A stretch of 64,000 bases of DNA, taken from contig JAEHCM010000004.1 in NCBI GenBank assembly GCA_020696365.1, positions 124,001 through 188,000 on the forward strand. The letters are read 5' to 3'. The notes under the pieces were generated by a model. The model had not been told where the DNA came from. It made no database searches and worked only from the letters and a program-made list of their open reading frames with translations. The position numbers and the translations under genes were made by a program. This document shows, piece by piece, positions 1 through 9,089 of the stretch (within the stretch, counting starts at the first letter, position 1; each line of letters opens with the position of its first letter). This DNA comes from Thermoplasmata archaeon. GTDB taxonomy: Archaea > Thermoplasmatota > Thermoplasmata > UBA10834.

Positions 1-2486
1 GCGGTGACCGAGAAATCATACGAATCATCTTTCACCACGTCTGCGAAGTCCGGAACATCTATTGTCGGCGGGGCATTGCTGAAAACAATGATCAATTCGT
101 TCGTACTCACGGGCCTGGCCTGCGTTCCGATGCGGTTATCGGTCACGTACATCGTAACGGTGTACGAACCAGCCTGCGTGTACTGATGTGTCACCTCCAT
201 CCCCTTTGCGGAGTACAGGTCGCCGAAAGACCAAGAGAAAGAGAGGTCGTCGCCGTCATCGTCGATGGCGCTACCCGTGAAAGTCACGACGTCGCCAACA
301 TCCGGGGTGGAGAGAGATATCGAAACTTCCAGACTGTGCGGGGCCGTGTTGCTTTGGTCGATTACCTTCACCGTCGTGTTCGTCCACGAGATGAAGAAGT
401 CCGCAGTGTCTTCCTCGCTGACCTCCTTGGCAGCGAAGTAGACATCATAGTATCCGTCCTCCGAGTAGGTGTACGTGCTGGAGGGGGAAGTCATCCAATC
501 CGTGCTGTTGCCATCGCCCCAGAACCACTTGTAGGCCAGAGTCGATTCGTCGTTTGCGGTTCCGGTGAAGGATATCGGGGTATCCACCAACCCTTCGATC
601 AACGGATCAACGCCAGTTATCGTTGGAGCTGGGTTCGGTGGGTCCGCTGCATCAGGACCGCTAGGTGACATCATCATAAACACATATGGGAAGCTCTGAT
701 CAGGCATCAGCATGAAATTGGATTCCCAGTCACCGTAGTCTTCCCACACGCCGGTGTTAACTCCATAGAGTTCTTTCCTGTATGCGACGCACTGACAGCA
801 GAAATCCTCGTAGGCGAGGTTCTGCATCTCGTCCACGATTGCCTGTCTAGCAACAGGGTCCATGAGTAGAAGAGATTCGTTGTAGAGGGCGTCATACTCA
901 GGTATGGACATGTACTCGCCGCTCCATGTGCCGATTTCCATTGTTGTGAGGACCGAAAGGATGTCAGTGGACGGGTCCGACAGCGGCGAGAATATCCAGT
1001 CCCAGAGCCAGATATCGTAAGCTCCCGTGTACCAGACATTGTTCATCTGGTTCGCGCTAAGCAACTCCGTGTTGAGCTGGATGCCGGCCTGGCTGCACCA
1101 GTCTTTGATCATGGTAGCTGCCAAAATCCATTCTTCTCGTGTATTCAGCGTGAAGAACCTGAATTCCAGAGGCACAAGCTCTTCCTCGAAGTACCCGTAC
1201 AGAGGACACTGGTCTGTCCCCGATACGTCCCTACCAGCAGCGTCATATTTCCATCCGGCCTCCTCCAACTCAAGCCTTGCAAGGTCAGGATCGAATGACA
1301 CCAGCTCAGGTCCATCGTATCTGTGGTACCATGGATTCACTTCTGGAATCAGCGAGTCGGCGTATGATCCGAGGCCCTCTAATACATCCACGACGAACTG
1401 GTCCTTGTCGATGCATCTCGCGAAGGCCTTCTTGAAGACCGGATCCAGCAGTATCTGACTGTTATAAGCTTCAGGGCCAGATGTCAAGCCTAGGTCTTCC
1501 CGCATCTCCACAGTGAGCTGGTTTATGCTGATCTCGTACACGAAGCCTGTGCTCTGAGCGAAGCCTTCGAGATTTGGCTCGCCAGGGAGGTCCACGATAT
1601 ACTGAGACGGAGTCACTGCTATCATGCAGTCAATATCGCCTTCCTTGAGCATTCGCCAGCCGGTATCCTGATACAAGGTCGTGACGAACTTCAGAGTGTC
1701 GACATGGATCTGCCATCCTCTGTTCTCCTCCTGGAACCATATCGGATTCCTCTTCAACACCGCCTCCCCCGCCTCAGGGAGCCCGTCAAGATCGTAATAG
1801 AACGGTCCAGAGCCAATCGGTAGTGCATTTGCGAGGTTCGTCGGGTCTCCACCTCCCGTTGGTTCCCAGTAATACCTTGGCAATATCGGGAGGGAAGTTA
1901 TTGCGCCGAGAAACGGAGCGTACTGGTGGTCAAGCTGAATCGTCAGCCGATAGTCACCATCAGGAGTCATCGACGCAATCGTTGGAGGCACATCAGGCCC
2001 GTCAACCGGGCCAGGGAAATAGTGCAGATTGCTCTTGTAATCCTGTATCACATTATACGTGAAAATCACGTCGTCCACCGTCAGCTTGCGACTCTCATCC
2101 CTTGTTTCTGGGTCGTCAGGGTCACAGAAGTACGCGTTGTCAACGATCTCAAAAGTCCATGTCAGGCCGTCGTCGGATACGTCCCAGGACTTGGCTAAGT
2201 CGCCCGTGATCTCCATGTCCAAATCATACGTGAGCATCGTGCTCATACACGGCCAGATGCACATTGCCTCGTTGACCATTGTGTAATCGAACAGGTTCAG
2301 TGTCGCGATGGCCAGGTCCAAGACGCCGACCTTATACAATCGATCCACATCAGGCAGGGCCGCCGCCGTTCCCACAGGGCTGATGCCATTCTCTGCGAAT
2401 GACGGCAGACCAAGCATCAGGACCGCGAAAGACACCGCAGCAATCACCGTGGTTCTCGAAACACGAGCCATATCACCATTCTTCAT
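1..2486 (-). CDS. Peptide ABC transporter solute-binding protein with C-terminal PKD domains (partial, runs off left edge)
   Basis: Family 5 extracellular solute-binding protein (OppA/DppA type) that would capture peptides outside the cell and hand them to the permeases encoded upstream. The start is ATG at 2486, preceded by a G-rich Shine-Dalgarno stretch; an in-frame ATG at 2471 is the alternative. Residues about 1-30 form a hydrophobic signal peptide. A typical SBP_bac_5 body follows, including the pattern KLTVDDVIFTYN and repeated Trp/Tyr-rich segments. After about residue 600 the sequence changes to PKD-like beta-sandwich repeats (WFWGDGNSTDW, then a second copy with FSFGDL). The frame is open to base 1, so the C-terminus lies outside the window. 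PKD domains on such a binding protein may tether or space it at the cell surface (inference). Confidence 0.88.
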   Translation of the reverse strand, partial: MKNGDMARVSRTTVIAAVSFAVLMLGLPSFAENGISPVGTAAALPDVDRLYKVGVLDLAIATLNLFDYTMVNEAMCIWPCMSTMLTYDLDMEITGDLAKSWDVSDDGLTWTFEIVDNAYFCDPDDPETRDESRKLTVDDVIFTYNVIQDYKSNLHYFPGPVDGPDVPPTIASMTPDGDYRLTIQLDHQYAPFLGAITSLPILPRYYWEPTGGGDPTNLANALPIGSGPFYYDLDGLPEAGEAVLKRNPIWFQEENRGWQIHVDTLKFVTTLYQDTGWRMLKEGDIDCMIAVTPSQYIVDLPGEPNLEGFAQSTGFVYEISINQLTVEMREDLGLTSGPEAYNSQILLDPVFKKAFARCIDKDQFVVDVLEGLGSYADSLIPEVNPWYHRYDGPELVSFDPDLARLELEEAGWKYDAAGRDVSGTDQCPLYGYFEEELVPLEFRFFTLNTREEWILAATMIKDWCSQAGIQLNTELLSANQMNNVWYTGAYDIWLWDWIFSPLSDPSTDILSVLTTMEIGTWSGEYMSIPEYDALYNESLLLMDPVARQAIVDEMQNLAYEDFCCQCVAYRKELYGVNTGVWEDYGDWESNFMLMPDQSFPYVFMMMSPSGPDAADPPNPAPTITGVDPLIEGLVDTPISFTGTANDESTLAYKWFWGDGNSTDWMTSPSSTYTYSEDGYYDVYFAAKEVSEEDTADFFISWTNTTVKVIDQSNTAPHSLEVSISLSTPDVGDVVTFTGSAIDDDGDDLSFSWSFGDLYSAKGMEVTHQYTQAGSYTVTMYVTDNRIGTQARPVSTNELIIVFSNAPPTIDVPDFADVVKDDSYDFSVT

Positions 2487-2939
2487 CTGTCATCTTCCCC
2501 CCTTCAGTCGCCACCAGTCAGACAGCACAAGGTTTCTTGACGTGTCGACACCCAACACTCGGCAGGGTCATCCTAGCCAGAGCATGACCCTCTCCCCCCA
2601 CGGTCAGTACTAGCATTGGTATCCGGTACGGGTGTTAATCACTCAGTGGTATAAAGCATTTTAGACCATCTTAGCCATACCCTTGCAGTGCAGCTGTGGA
2701 TGTTATTGCAGGGAAGGCTTTCTTTGCATGTTTCCGCCGCTTCTGGATGGAGAAACGAGAACGTGATTCCGAATTGGCGATACGGTCGAGCGATAATCGA
2801 CACGTTTCCATACAATCACAACGAAGACCGCTCACTTCGAGGCGGATACGACCGATAATACCGAGCCTTCCGACGTTGAACAACGACCACTCGATGAAAC
2901 CCTGACAGAACTGCCGGATTGACTCATCTAGATTCTGCT
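2487..2939. other. Intergenic region between the permease and binding-protein genes
   Basis: About 450 bases between the end of the OppC-like gene and the start of the binding-protein gene. It holds only short overlapping reading frames on both strands with no recognisable product and no ribosome-binding site. A TATA-like element near 2650 suggests the binding-protein gene has its own promoter, which would allow more binding protein than permease. Confidence 0.5.
2648..2657 (-). promoter_or_regulatory. TATA-like element for the solute-binding protein gene
   Basis: On the minus strand the sequence reads CTTTATACC. It lies about 165 bases before the ATG at 2486, which would give a leader of roughly 135 bases. 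Assigned from sequence and position only. Confidence 0.4.
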
Positions 2940-4967
2940 TCAGCGCTTTCTCAGTTTCGGGTTCAGTATATCGTCAAGAGCATATCCTAGAAGCGTGAAT
3001 CCAAACACAAGGAACACTATGCAAAGCCCGGGCGCAATTATCCACCAGTGCAGGCCTATAGTGAATGCGCCCGCGTTGGAGGCGTATGACAGCATCGTTC
3101 CCCACGTGACGACTCCAATTGGCCTCATTCCGAGGAAACTCAGAGTAGCCTCTGAGAGAATGGCACCTGCAACCGTTAGAATCGTGTTCGCAAATACGAG
3201 TGGGAACGAGTTCGGCAGCACGTGCCGGCGAATAATCCCAAAGTCCGAGGCTCCAATCGCTCGAGCGCGCTCAATGTACTGACGCTCCTTGATGGAGAGC
3301 ACCTGCGCTCTAACCATCCTTGCGGTCGGAGACCATCCTGTGAATCCTATGATCAGAATGATTCCAAGGAGATCGATCGTTCCGATCATGGCAGCGATGA
3401 CGATCATAAGGACCAACCATGGGATGGACAGGACGACGTCATTCGCACGCATCAATACTTCATCGATGCGTCCACCAGCATAGCCCGAGTACAGACCGAT
3501 TACCGCTCCAAGAAAAGACGCTATGGCCGCAGCGAACACGCCGATAATCATGGATGTCCGAGCTCCGTACAGAAGCTTGCTGAAGATGTCTGCCTCGAAA
3601 GAATCCGTCCCCATCCAATGAGTCGTCCAGTTCTCCACCAGGTACACAGCCACACCTGTGATGATAAGAACCAAAGCCAACAGAATCGACGTACCTCTAG
3701 CCAAAGTCGCGATTCTTGTCGGGAACTTGACGCCTCTCTTCTCAGAACTAGTGACTGCTGCAGCTGGCAGGACGTAAGCGCTATGGAAACTCATGCCGCT
3801 GATCAGGAGGAAGAAGCCGCCGATCACGTATCCGATAGTAGGGAGAGCATACCCCACGTGCTCCTGGGGAAAATCGACAACAAGGAACAGGGACATGATA
3901 GCCAGGGGCGCGACAGCGCACGTGATCCCGAACCATCGTCTAACACTCCTCTTCCTGCTGACCCGTCGCCTCGTGCCGTACGAGAGCATAACAAGGCACG
4001 CGCCCACAATCGATGCCGGGTAGAACCAGTCAGTCCATTCTGTTGTTATGCTACCCCAGAGACCAGATTCATCACCGGAGTAAACCAACGACAGGAAACC
4101 ATATCCATCACCGGAATGAGCCAACGATAGATATGCGAACGTCAGTATACCTGCAAGAGCTAACGGTGCAACTAACGCCGCGACCTGAAGAGACTTATTC
4201 AGCCTCCATTCTGGAGTCCTTCTGAACGCAGCTATCAGCGCAACCGATGAAGCCACCGTGCTCACAAGCGGCAGCATGATCAGAGCACCCCAGAAACCAT
4301 ATTCATCACCGGAGTGAGCCAACGACAGACATGCGAACGTCAGTATACCCGTAAGGGCTGACGATGCAACCAGCGCCGCGACCTGAAGAAGCTTGTTCAG
4401 CCTCCATTCTGGAATCCATTTGAACGCGGCCATCAGCGCGACCTCCGAAGCCACTATGCTCACGAGAGGCAGCATGATCAGAATACCCCAGAGACCATAT
4501 TCATCACCGGAGTAAACCGACGACAGATATGCGAACGTGAGCACACCTGCAAGGGCTGACGATGACACTAGCGCCGCGACCTGAAAGGTCTTATTTGGCC
4601 TCCACTCTGGGGTTCTTATGAACGCAACCATCAGCGCGACCGCCGAAGCCACTATGCTCACGAGAGGCAGCATGATCATAGATGTGAACTCCGCGGATAG
4701 TGGGGCGTCAGTAGCGAAATCCGACGGTAACGACCATTTACCCTCGTCGAGGTTGCTTGTATCGTATGGAGCAATTTCCGGACCAAGCGCAGCAAGTATT
4801 AGAAAGACCACCAGTATTCCAACGCCCACCACTCCCATCGGGTTTCTAAGGATCTGCTTGGTGACATCCAAAACCCGCTTAGTAGTCAGACGGAGCCTCT
4901 CGACCTGAATCTCACTCAGGAACGGCATCTTGACAGGTTTGCCCTTTGCATCACGCTTTGCAGACAT
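2940..4967 (-). CDS. OppC/DppC-like peptide ABC permease with a large inserted multi-membrane region
   Basis: Inner-membrane permease of the peptide ABC transporter, 675 residues where the family is usually near 300. TM1 is at about 43-62, followed by the usual PYDT region. The classic C-terminal half begins at HWMGTDSFEAD near residue 450 and includes the ATPase-coupling EAA loop (ERARAIGASDFGIIRRHVLPN). Between these halves, in the extracytoplasmic loop, sit about 350 extra residues: three 66-residue units with two hydrophobic segments each (about 98-291), then several further hydrophobic segments. The start is ATG at 4967, ten bases after the OppB stop behind GGGATGG; the longer frame to 5060 overlaps OppB and is unlikely. 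The function of the insert is unknown. Confidence 0.88.
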   Translation of the reverse strand: MSAKRDAKGKPVKMPFLSEIQVERLRLTTKRVLDVTKQILRNPMGVVGVGILVVFLILAALGPEIAPYDTSNLDEGKWSLPSDFATDAPLSAEFTSMIMLPLVSIVASAVALMVAFIRTPEWRPNKTFQVAALVSSSALAGVLTFAYLSSVYSGDEYGLWGILIMLPLVSIVASEVALMAAFKWIPEWRLNKLLQVAALVASSALTGILTFACLSLAHSGDEYGFWGALIMLPLVSTVASSVALIAAFRRTPEWRLNKSLQVAALVAPLALAGILTFAYLSLAHSGDGYGFLSLVYSGDESGLWGSITTEWTDWFYPASIVGACLVMLSYGTRRRVSRKRSVRRWFGITCAVAPLAIMSLFLVVDFPQEHVGYALPTIGYVIGGFFLLISGMSFHSAYVLPAAAVTSSEKRGVKFPTRIATLARGTSILLALVLIITGVAVYLVENWTTHWMGTDSFEADIFSKLLYGARTSMIIGVFAAAIASFLGAVIGLYSGYAGGRIDEVLMRANDVVLSIPWLVLMIVIAAMIGTIDLLGIILIIGFTGWSPTARMVRAQVLSIKERQYIERARAIGASDFGIIRRHVLPNSFPLVFANTILTVAGAILSEATLSFLGMRPIGVVTWGTMLSYASNAGAFTIGLHWWIIAPGLCIVFLVFGFTLLGYALDDILNPKLRKR
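4046..4676 (-). repeat. Tandem 198-bp repeat, three copies plus a partial one, inside the permease gene
   Basis: GCAGCATGAT recurs on the plus strand at 4271, 4469 and 4667, exactly 198 bases apart, with long similar stretches between. Each unit encodes 66 residues beginning IMLPLVS and ending near SGDEYG(L/F)WG. The third unit runs into a short partial fourth (LSLVYSGDESGLWG). Similarity is visible at the DNA level and not only in protein, which points to fairly recent in-frame duplication. Confidence 0.9.
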
Positions 4968-4977
4968 TTTACCATCC

Positions 4978-6000
4978 CTATGAGATCTTGATTCTCGGGT
5001 CAATATACAATAGCAGAAGGTCCGCGATGAAGTTCGCAACGACAACTGCGACGCCGCCAATCACGATGATGAACTGCAGAACAGGGAAATCCAACTCATA
5101 AATAGCCTTGAGCGTCCGCCAACCAATGCCCTGGTAATTGAATATAACCTCTACCTGATAGGCGCCTCCGATTATGAACGCGATATACATGGCGATCAAG
5201 GCGATCATCGGTGGCAATCCATTAGGAAGAGCATGCTTTCTAAGCACGACGTAATCACTGCATCCCTTCGCTCTTGCGGTTAGGATATAATCCTCGGTGA
5301 ACACATCAATAAGAGCACTCCGCATAACGAGCGATATGCCCGCCACTGTAGCGAGAGCGAGAGTCAACGACGGCACGATCAGATATTTGACAACGCTAAG
5401 CGTTATCGGAAGAGTCCATCTGAACTCTGACCCGTATGCATCGGTGTCGTAGTATCCAGCAATAGGGAACTGAGGCCACCAACTCAGCCCGAGGGGGTGT
5501 GAACTGAACGATATCTGTAGGATTATGGCGAACCAGAACACGGGCATTCCGTAGAAGAAGATGGTCAAGGCGCTGGAACCGAGATCGAACGCCCCTCCTC
5601 GCCTGAACGCGGCATACGCGCCTATGGCCATCCCAATGAGAATAGTGAAGATTGTCGAAGCTCCGACGAGCAATAACGTCCATCGCATATCATTGACAAT
5701 TATGTCTAGCACAGGACGCGCATTTGCCGTGTACGAAGTACCCCAATCAAGTGTGATCGTGTTGTAGAGGTAGGTCAGGAATTTCTCAGGAAGACTCTCA
5801 TTAAGATGGAATTTATCAATCAGCTCATACTTGAGCGATTCGTCGAATTTAGGATCACGCGGAACCATGTTAAGTACCGGTTCGCCCGGCATCATATGGA
5901 TAAGGAAGAAGTTGAGGGCCATCACGCCGAATATCGTGATGATGACGTTGATGATACGGCGCGCAATAATCTCTCTGAAGGATCGTTTCCTCGTCGTCAG
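4978..6000 (-). CDS. OppB/DppB-like peptide ABC permease (probable CTG start)
   Basis: Permease partner of the OppC-like protein. The frame has the family hallmarks: an N-terminal membrane segment followed by MMPGEP, the EAA loop (TARAKGCSDYVVLRKHALPNG) and a C-terminal DPRIKIS. The first in-frame ATG/GTG/TTG is GTG at 5925, which would cut away most of TM1. The frame is open further upstream and encodes the expected TTRKRSFREIIARRIIN. No ATG, GTG or TTG exists there, but a CTG at 6000 overlaps the preceding gene's stop as CTGA and follows GGAGGAGGTGGA, a near-perfect Shine-Dalgarno. I take CTG at 6000 as the likely start (340 residues). The conservative start would be 5925. Confidence 0.85.
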   Translation of the reverse strand: MTTRKRSFREIIARRIINVIITIFGVMALNFFLIHMMPGEPVLNMVPRDPKFDESLKYELIDKFHLNESLPEKFLTYLYNTITLDWGTSYTANARPVLDIIVNDMRWTLLLVGASTIFTILIGMAIGAYAAFRRGGAFDLGSSALTIFFYGMPVFWFAIILQISFSSHPLGLSWWPQFPIAGYYDTDAYGSEFRWTLPITLSVVKYLIVPSLTLALATVAGISLVMRSALIDVFTEDYILTARAKGCSDYVVLRKHALPNGLPPMIALIAMYIAFIIGGAYQVEVIFNYQGIGWRTLKAIYELDFPVLQFIIVIGGVAVVVANFIADLLLLYIDPRIKIS

Positions 6001-7988
6001 TCCACCTCCTCCTCAGAATAGTCGTCGGGTTCGTCCAACTGGATGCTCTCTCTGAGTTCCAGCTCTTCAAGAGAAATGCCTTGCGCCTCGAGTCGTTTCC
6101 GCCGCCGTCTTGTCCAAACCAGGTTCATTACAAGTGCGACGGGAACCATCAGAACGGCGATCAAAGATGTATAATCCCACCAACTCCAGGAATCGACGAC
6201 CTTATCGAACGGCCTATCGACGGTTACCTCTACCTCTTTGATCTTTTCATGCGTGAGACTGCCAAATAGCTCATTATCTGAATACCATATCGTTACGTTA
6301 TAACTCCCTACTTCGGAATACGAATGATTAACGACGCAAGTGAGATTCCCATCCACATATTCTGTCAGGTTGAAGCTGAGGATGGGGCTGTTATCGCCAA
6401 AATCCCACGTTATCTCGATGACGTCCATCTCTGGATCCGACAACGTGACGGAGAAGACGACCTCCTCCCCGGGGATCGCGTAATTGCCGGCATCATATGT
6501 GATATCGATAGTGTCGATGCTAGGCGGCATATTGTTGGAAGCAACGGTGAATTCCCTATAGCTCACAACTTCATGTCCGAGAATGCCATCGGAGACGACG
6601 ACTGAAACGTTGTATACGCCAGTTTGATTGAAGTACATCTCCTGCCTGAAGATGTAGATGATCGGTCCTCCGGCAGAGGTATTCACCCTGGAATCCTCTC
6701 CGTCGTCGAGATCCCATGTCGCGGTGATGATTTCTCCATCGACATCGTACGCCTGTAGATGGAACGTCACTTGAGTATATCCAACAGTGACGTTGATCTC
6801 CGGGCTCTCTTCGGACATAGCAATCTCATCAGCAATCGATGGGGGCGAGTTACCGACTACATCGACCGGGACCTCCTTGGTCACGTTGTGAGCCAAGCTC
6901 TGATGCGGAACGAGCCCGTCACAGACATAGAGCCGTACAGTGTAGTTTCCGGGGGATTCAAACGTGTATGTGATATTGTTCCATACCTTTGCGCCAGGTG
7001 GAGTATCATCCGTGTGATAGGCAGCCACATGAACATCCTCGACACTGTTGTTGAATACGAATGTCCACGTCAACGCCTCCCCCTCCGGCTCGGTGGCGTT
7101 GGCGTAGAAAGTCACATCTTCCATCGGGTCAATCACTCTTTCCGAAGCTACAAATCCGATAACAGGATATCCGTTCGGAGGCAACACGACAGTAATCTGA
7201 CTGGACTTCGTTTTCGAGTTTGCGTAAGAATCTTCCAGGGTAACAACTAGCGAAAAGAACATATCACCCCCGATACCGGGGCCAGTCACAGGATACCATG
7301 CGTAGGTCTGATTGACATAAATTCCAGGTAGAGCGGGTCCGGTCGTGTTAACAACAACCGTTCCATCTCCGAAATCCCAAGTCACGACCAAGGGGTCGCC
7401 ATCGGGATCGTAGACCTTGACAGACAGGTTCAATTCTTCTCCTGGGTCCAAATCCGGCAAATCTTCAAAGAACAGCTCAAATGTCGGATCCTTATTCTCT
7501 GTCACGAAGACACTTATGGATTCCGTTGCAGAAGTGGCAGAGCCGTCACCAACAACGAGCCGCACAACGTAGAAGGTATCGGTGCCAGACGTCAGATTCC
7601 CAAGTTGATCATATGTGAATGTCGTCGTCACCGTACCCGGGCTGTCAGTCACATGGACGGAATAAGGGCTGTGAGTATTGTTTGTCTGTGTTGTATCGAT
7701 CACCGCGTCGTAGTATAGGATGAAAGTGAGGCTATCACTGCTTGTGCTGGTTGCAGTGGCGGTGAAGGTGACCTCATCTCCCACGTATACCCTGTCTGGG
7801 CTGGCGGTGAAGCTCAGAATGCTCGCAGCCATGGTACTGCAACGGAGTTCTTCGTCTGAGGGATGGGGTACTGAAATCAACCCAAAGAAAGCGCCTGCAA
7901 CGAATCCAGTAAGCAGAATGATCGATGCAAGAAGACTCGCGGTCCTCAATCTGTTTCCACTTCTGGTTCGAGCTACCGGTCTCGTCAC
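5997..7988 (-). CDS. Membrane-anchored protein with multiple PKD domains, first gene of the peptide-transport operon
   Basis: Predicted surface protein of 663 residues. The chosen start is GTG at 7988 because GGAG lies 7 bases upstream; a TTG at 8057 would add 23 residues before the signal anchor. A hydrophobic segment at about 16-40 is followed by roughly five PKD/Ig-like beta-sandwich repeats marked by WDFGDGT, WDLDDGED and WDFGDNS motifs. Near the C-terminus are one membrane helix (SLIAVLMVPVALVMNLVW), an RRRRKR stop-transfer signal and an acidic cytoplasmic tail. The gene overlaps OppB by four bases, so the protein probably works with the transporter, perhaps as a scaffold for the PKD-bearing binding protein (inference). 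No enzymatic motif is visible. Confidence 0.8.
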   Translation of the reverse strand: MTRPVARTRSGNRLRTASLLASIILLTGFVAGAFFGLISVPHPSDEELRCSTMAASILSFTASPDRVYVGDEVTFTATATSTSSDSLTFILYYDAVIDTTQTNNTHSPYSVHVTDSPGTVTTTFTYDQLGNLTSGTDTFYVVRLVVGDGSATSATESISVFVTENKDPTFELFFEDLPDLDPGEELNLSVKVYDPDGDPLVVTWDFGDGTVVVNTTGPALPGIYVNQTYAWYPVTGPGIGGDMFFSLVVTLEDSYANSKTKSSQITVVLPPNGYPVIGFVASERVIDPMEDVTFYANATEPEGEALTWTFVFNNSVEDVHVAAYHTDDTPPGAKVWNNITYTFESPGNYTVRLYVCDGLVPHQSLAHNVTKEVPVDVVGNSPPSIADEIAMSEESPEINVTVGYTQVTFHLQAYDVDGEIITATWDLDDGEDSRVNTSAGGPIIYIFRQEMYFNQTGVYNVSVVVSDGILGHEVVSYREFTVASNNMPPSIDTIDITYDAGNYAIPGEEVVFSVTLSDPEMDVIEITWDFGDNSPILSFNLTEYVDGNLTCVVNHSYSEVGSYNVTIWYSDNELFGSLTHEKIKEVEVTVDRPFDKVVDSWSWWDYTSLIAVLMVPVALVMNLVWTRRRRKRLEAQGISLEELELRESIQLDEPDDYSEEEVD

Positions 7989-8226
7989 TGAAATCTCCGC
8001 CCCCCCGCACGCCAGAGATAAGGTGCCAGCCGCTCTCTCGGCATCAGCTGCTAGCAAACACTGAGATGTCTTCGCTGGCGGTTCACAGTCATTCTCTCTA
8101 TATAAGTTGTGCTTCAGAAGACTTGAATGACGAGAATTCGCGAACTACGGCTGCCGACCGATAATGCCACTTTCTCGAGTCGGGGCCTGAGAGCTCCGAG
8201 ATAACAGATATGCAACATCGCGAGTT

Positions 8227-8955
8227 CTAAATGACCTGGCTCATCTCCCTTTCGACAAGGGAGAATTCACGCGAGTCCATCGTTGCCTTGTCAACCGGAA
8301 CCAACAGGTAACCTTTGTCGAGCACCACCTGCTCGTTTATCAGCTGGATGAACTTGAGGACGCTCTTGAAATCGTTCTGAGTGTGGAGATACTCAAGCCC
8401 CTCGATTATCACGGCGCCGTTCTCGTTCTTCGACAGGAACTCCCTCACGGTCGAGGCGAGGCGCGCGAGGTTGTTCGGGGACACATACTCGAAAGTCTTC
8501 ACGGGCTTCTTACCATGGGAGTTCTCGGTCTTCGTGAGCCAAAGGCTCTGGGCCTCGAACCCGTACTTCTGCTTGAGGGTGTCCGGGTGAGTGCGCGAGA
8601 TGCACAGTCCCTTCCCACCTCCCGAGAGCAGTTTCGAGAACATCGCGAAGCTCTTTTCGGGTCTTTCCTCCCTCACCACATAGCTCCAACCGGGAAGCAG
8701 TTCGACCGCTGGAGGACGGGGGTCGCCCCCGACCAACTCCCGAGTGAAGATCTTCTTTCCAAGCATGCGCTCGAGCTCCTCAGCCTTTGCGGCCACCTGT
8801 CGAGAGAGCATCGACTTCTTCGTCTTGGCCATGATCTGGAGTTCTCTGGAAGTATAGCCCTTGGTGGAAAGCTTGATTATCTCGTCCCAAGCACTCTGCA
8901 GGCCTTCCTGAAAGCCCTTCAGAAAACCCTTGGCGAGATCCTCTTCCTCAGACAT
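8227..8955 (-). CDS. DUF835 domain protein (cytoplasmic)
   Basis: Soluble protein of 242 residues. The N-terminus (MSEEEDLAKGFLKGFQEG...) is a charged helical region with an HTH-like stretch (YTSRELQIMAKTKKSMLSRQV). Residues from about 95 match the DUF835 pattern: a GWSYVVREE start, ISRTHP, a VIIEGLEYL strand corresponding to the Walker-B-like region of KaiC/RecA-type folds, and an LLVPVDKATMDSREFSLVERE end. No Walker A is visible, so ATP hydrolysis is not expected. The start at 8955 was preferred over 8964 and 9069 because GGGG precedes it and the longer forms run into the divergent promoter. A second, membrane-bound DUF835 protein lies at 20328-21647. The function of the domain is not established. 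Confidence 0.75.
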   Translation of the reverse strand: MSEEEDLAKGFLKGFQEGLQSAWDEIIKLSTKGYTSRELQIMAKTKKSMLSRQVAAKAEELERMLGKKIFTRELVGGDPRPPAVELLPGWSYVVREERPEKSFAMFSKLLSGGGKGLCISRTHPDTLKQKYGFEAQSLWLTKTENSHGKKPVKTFEYVSPNNLARLASTVREFLSKNENGAVIIEGLEYLHTQNDFKSVLKFIQLINEQVVLDKGYLLVPVDKATMDSREFSLVEREMSQVI

Positions 8956-9055
8956 CTGCCCCATCCGTCGCTTGCAACGTTCCCTATGGCTAGGCCAGAC
9001 TAATAACCTTTCCTGGAAGCAACTACGCCAGAACTTTCCCGTAGGCTGGAAAAAG

Positions 9056-9064
9056 CCTATAAAC
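9056..9064 (+). promoter_or_regulatory. TATA box of the 520-residue unknown gene
   Basis: CCTATAAAC lies about 30 bases before ATG 9090 with no Shine-Dalgarno between them, which predicts a leaderless transcript. Confidence 0.55.
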
Positions 9065-9089
9065 ACCACCTGTATTGCGATGACTGCAT

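Noticed and set aside
2671-2905. Two opposed short frames in the 2.5-2.9 kb gap
   Set aside because: They mirror each other, lack ribosome-binding sites and have no recognisable product.
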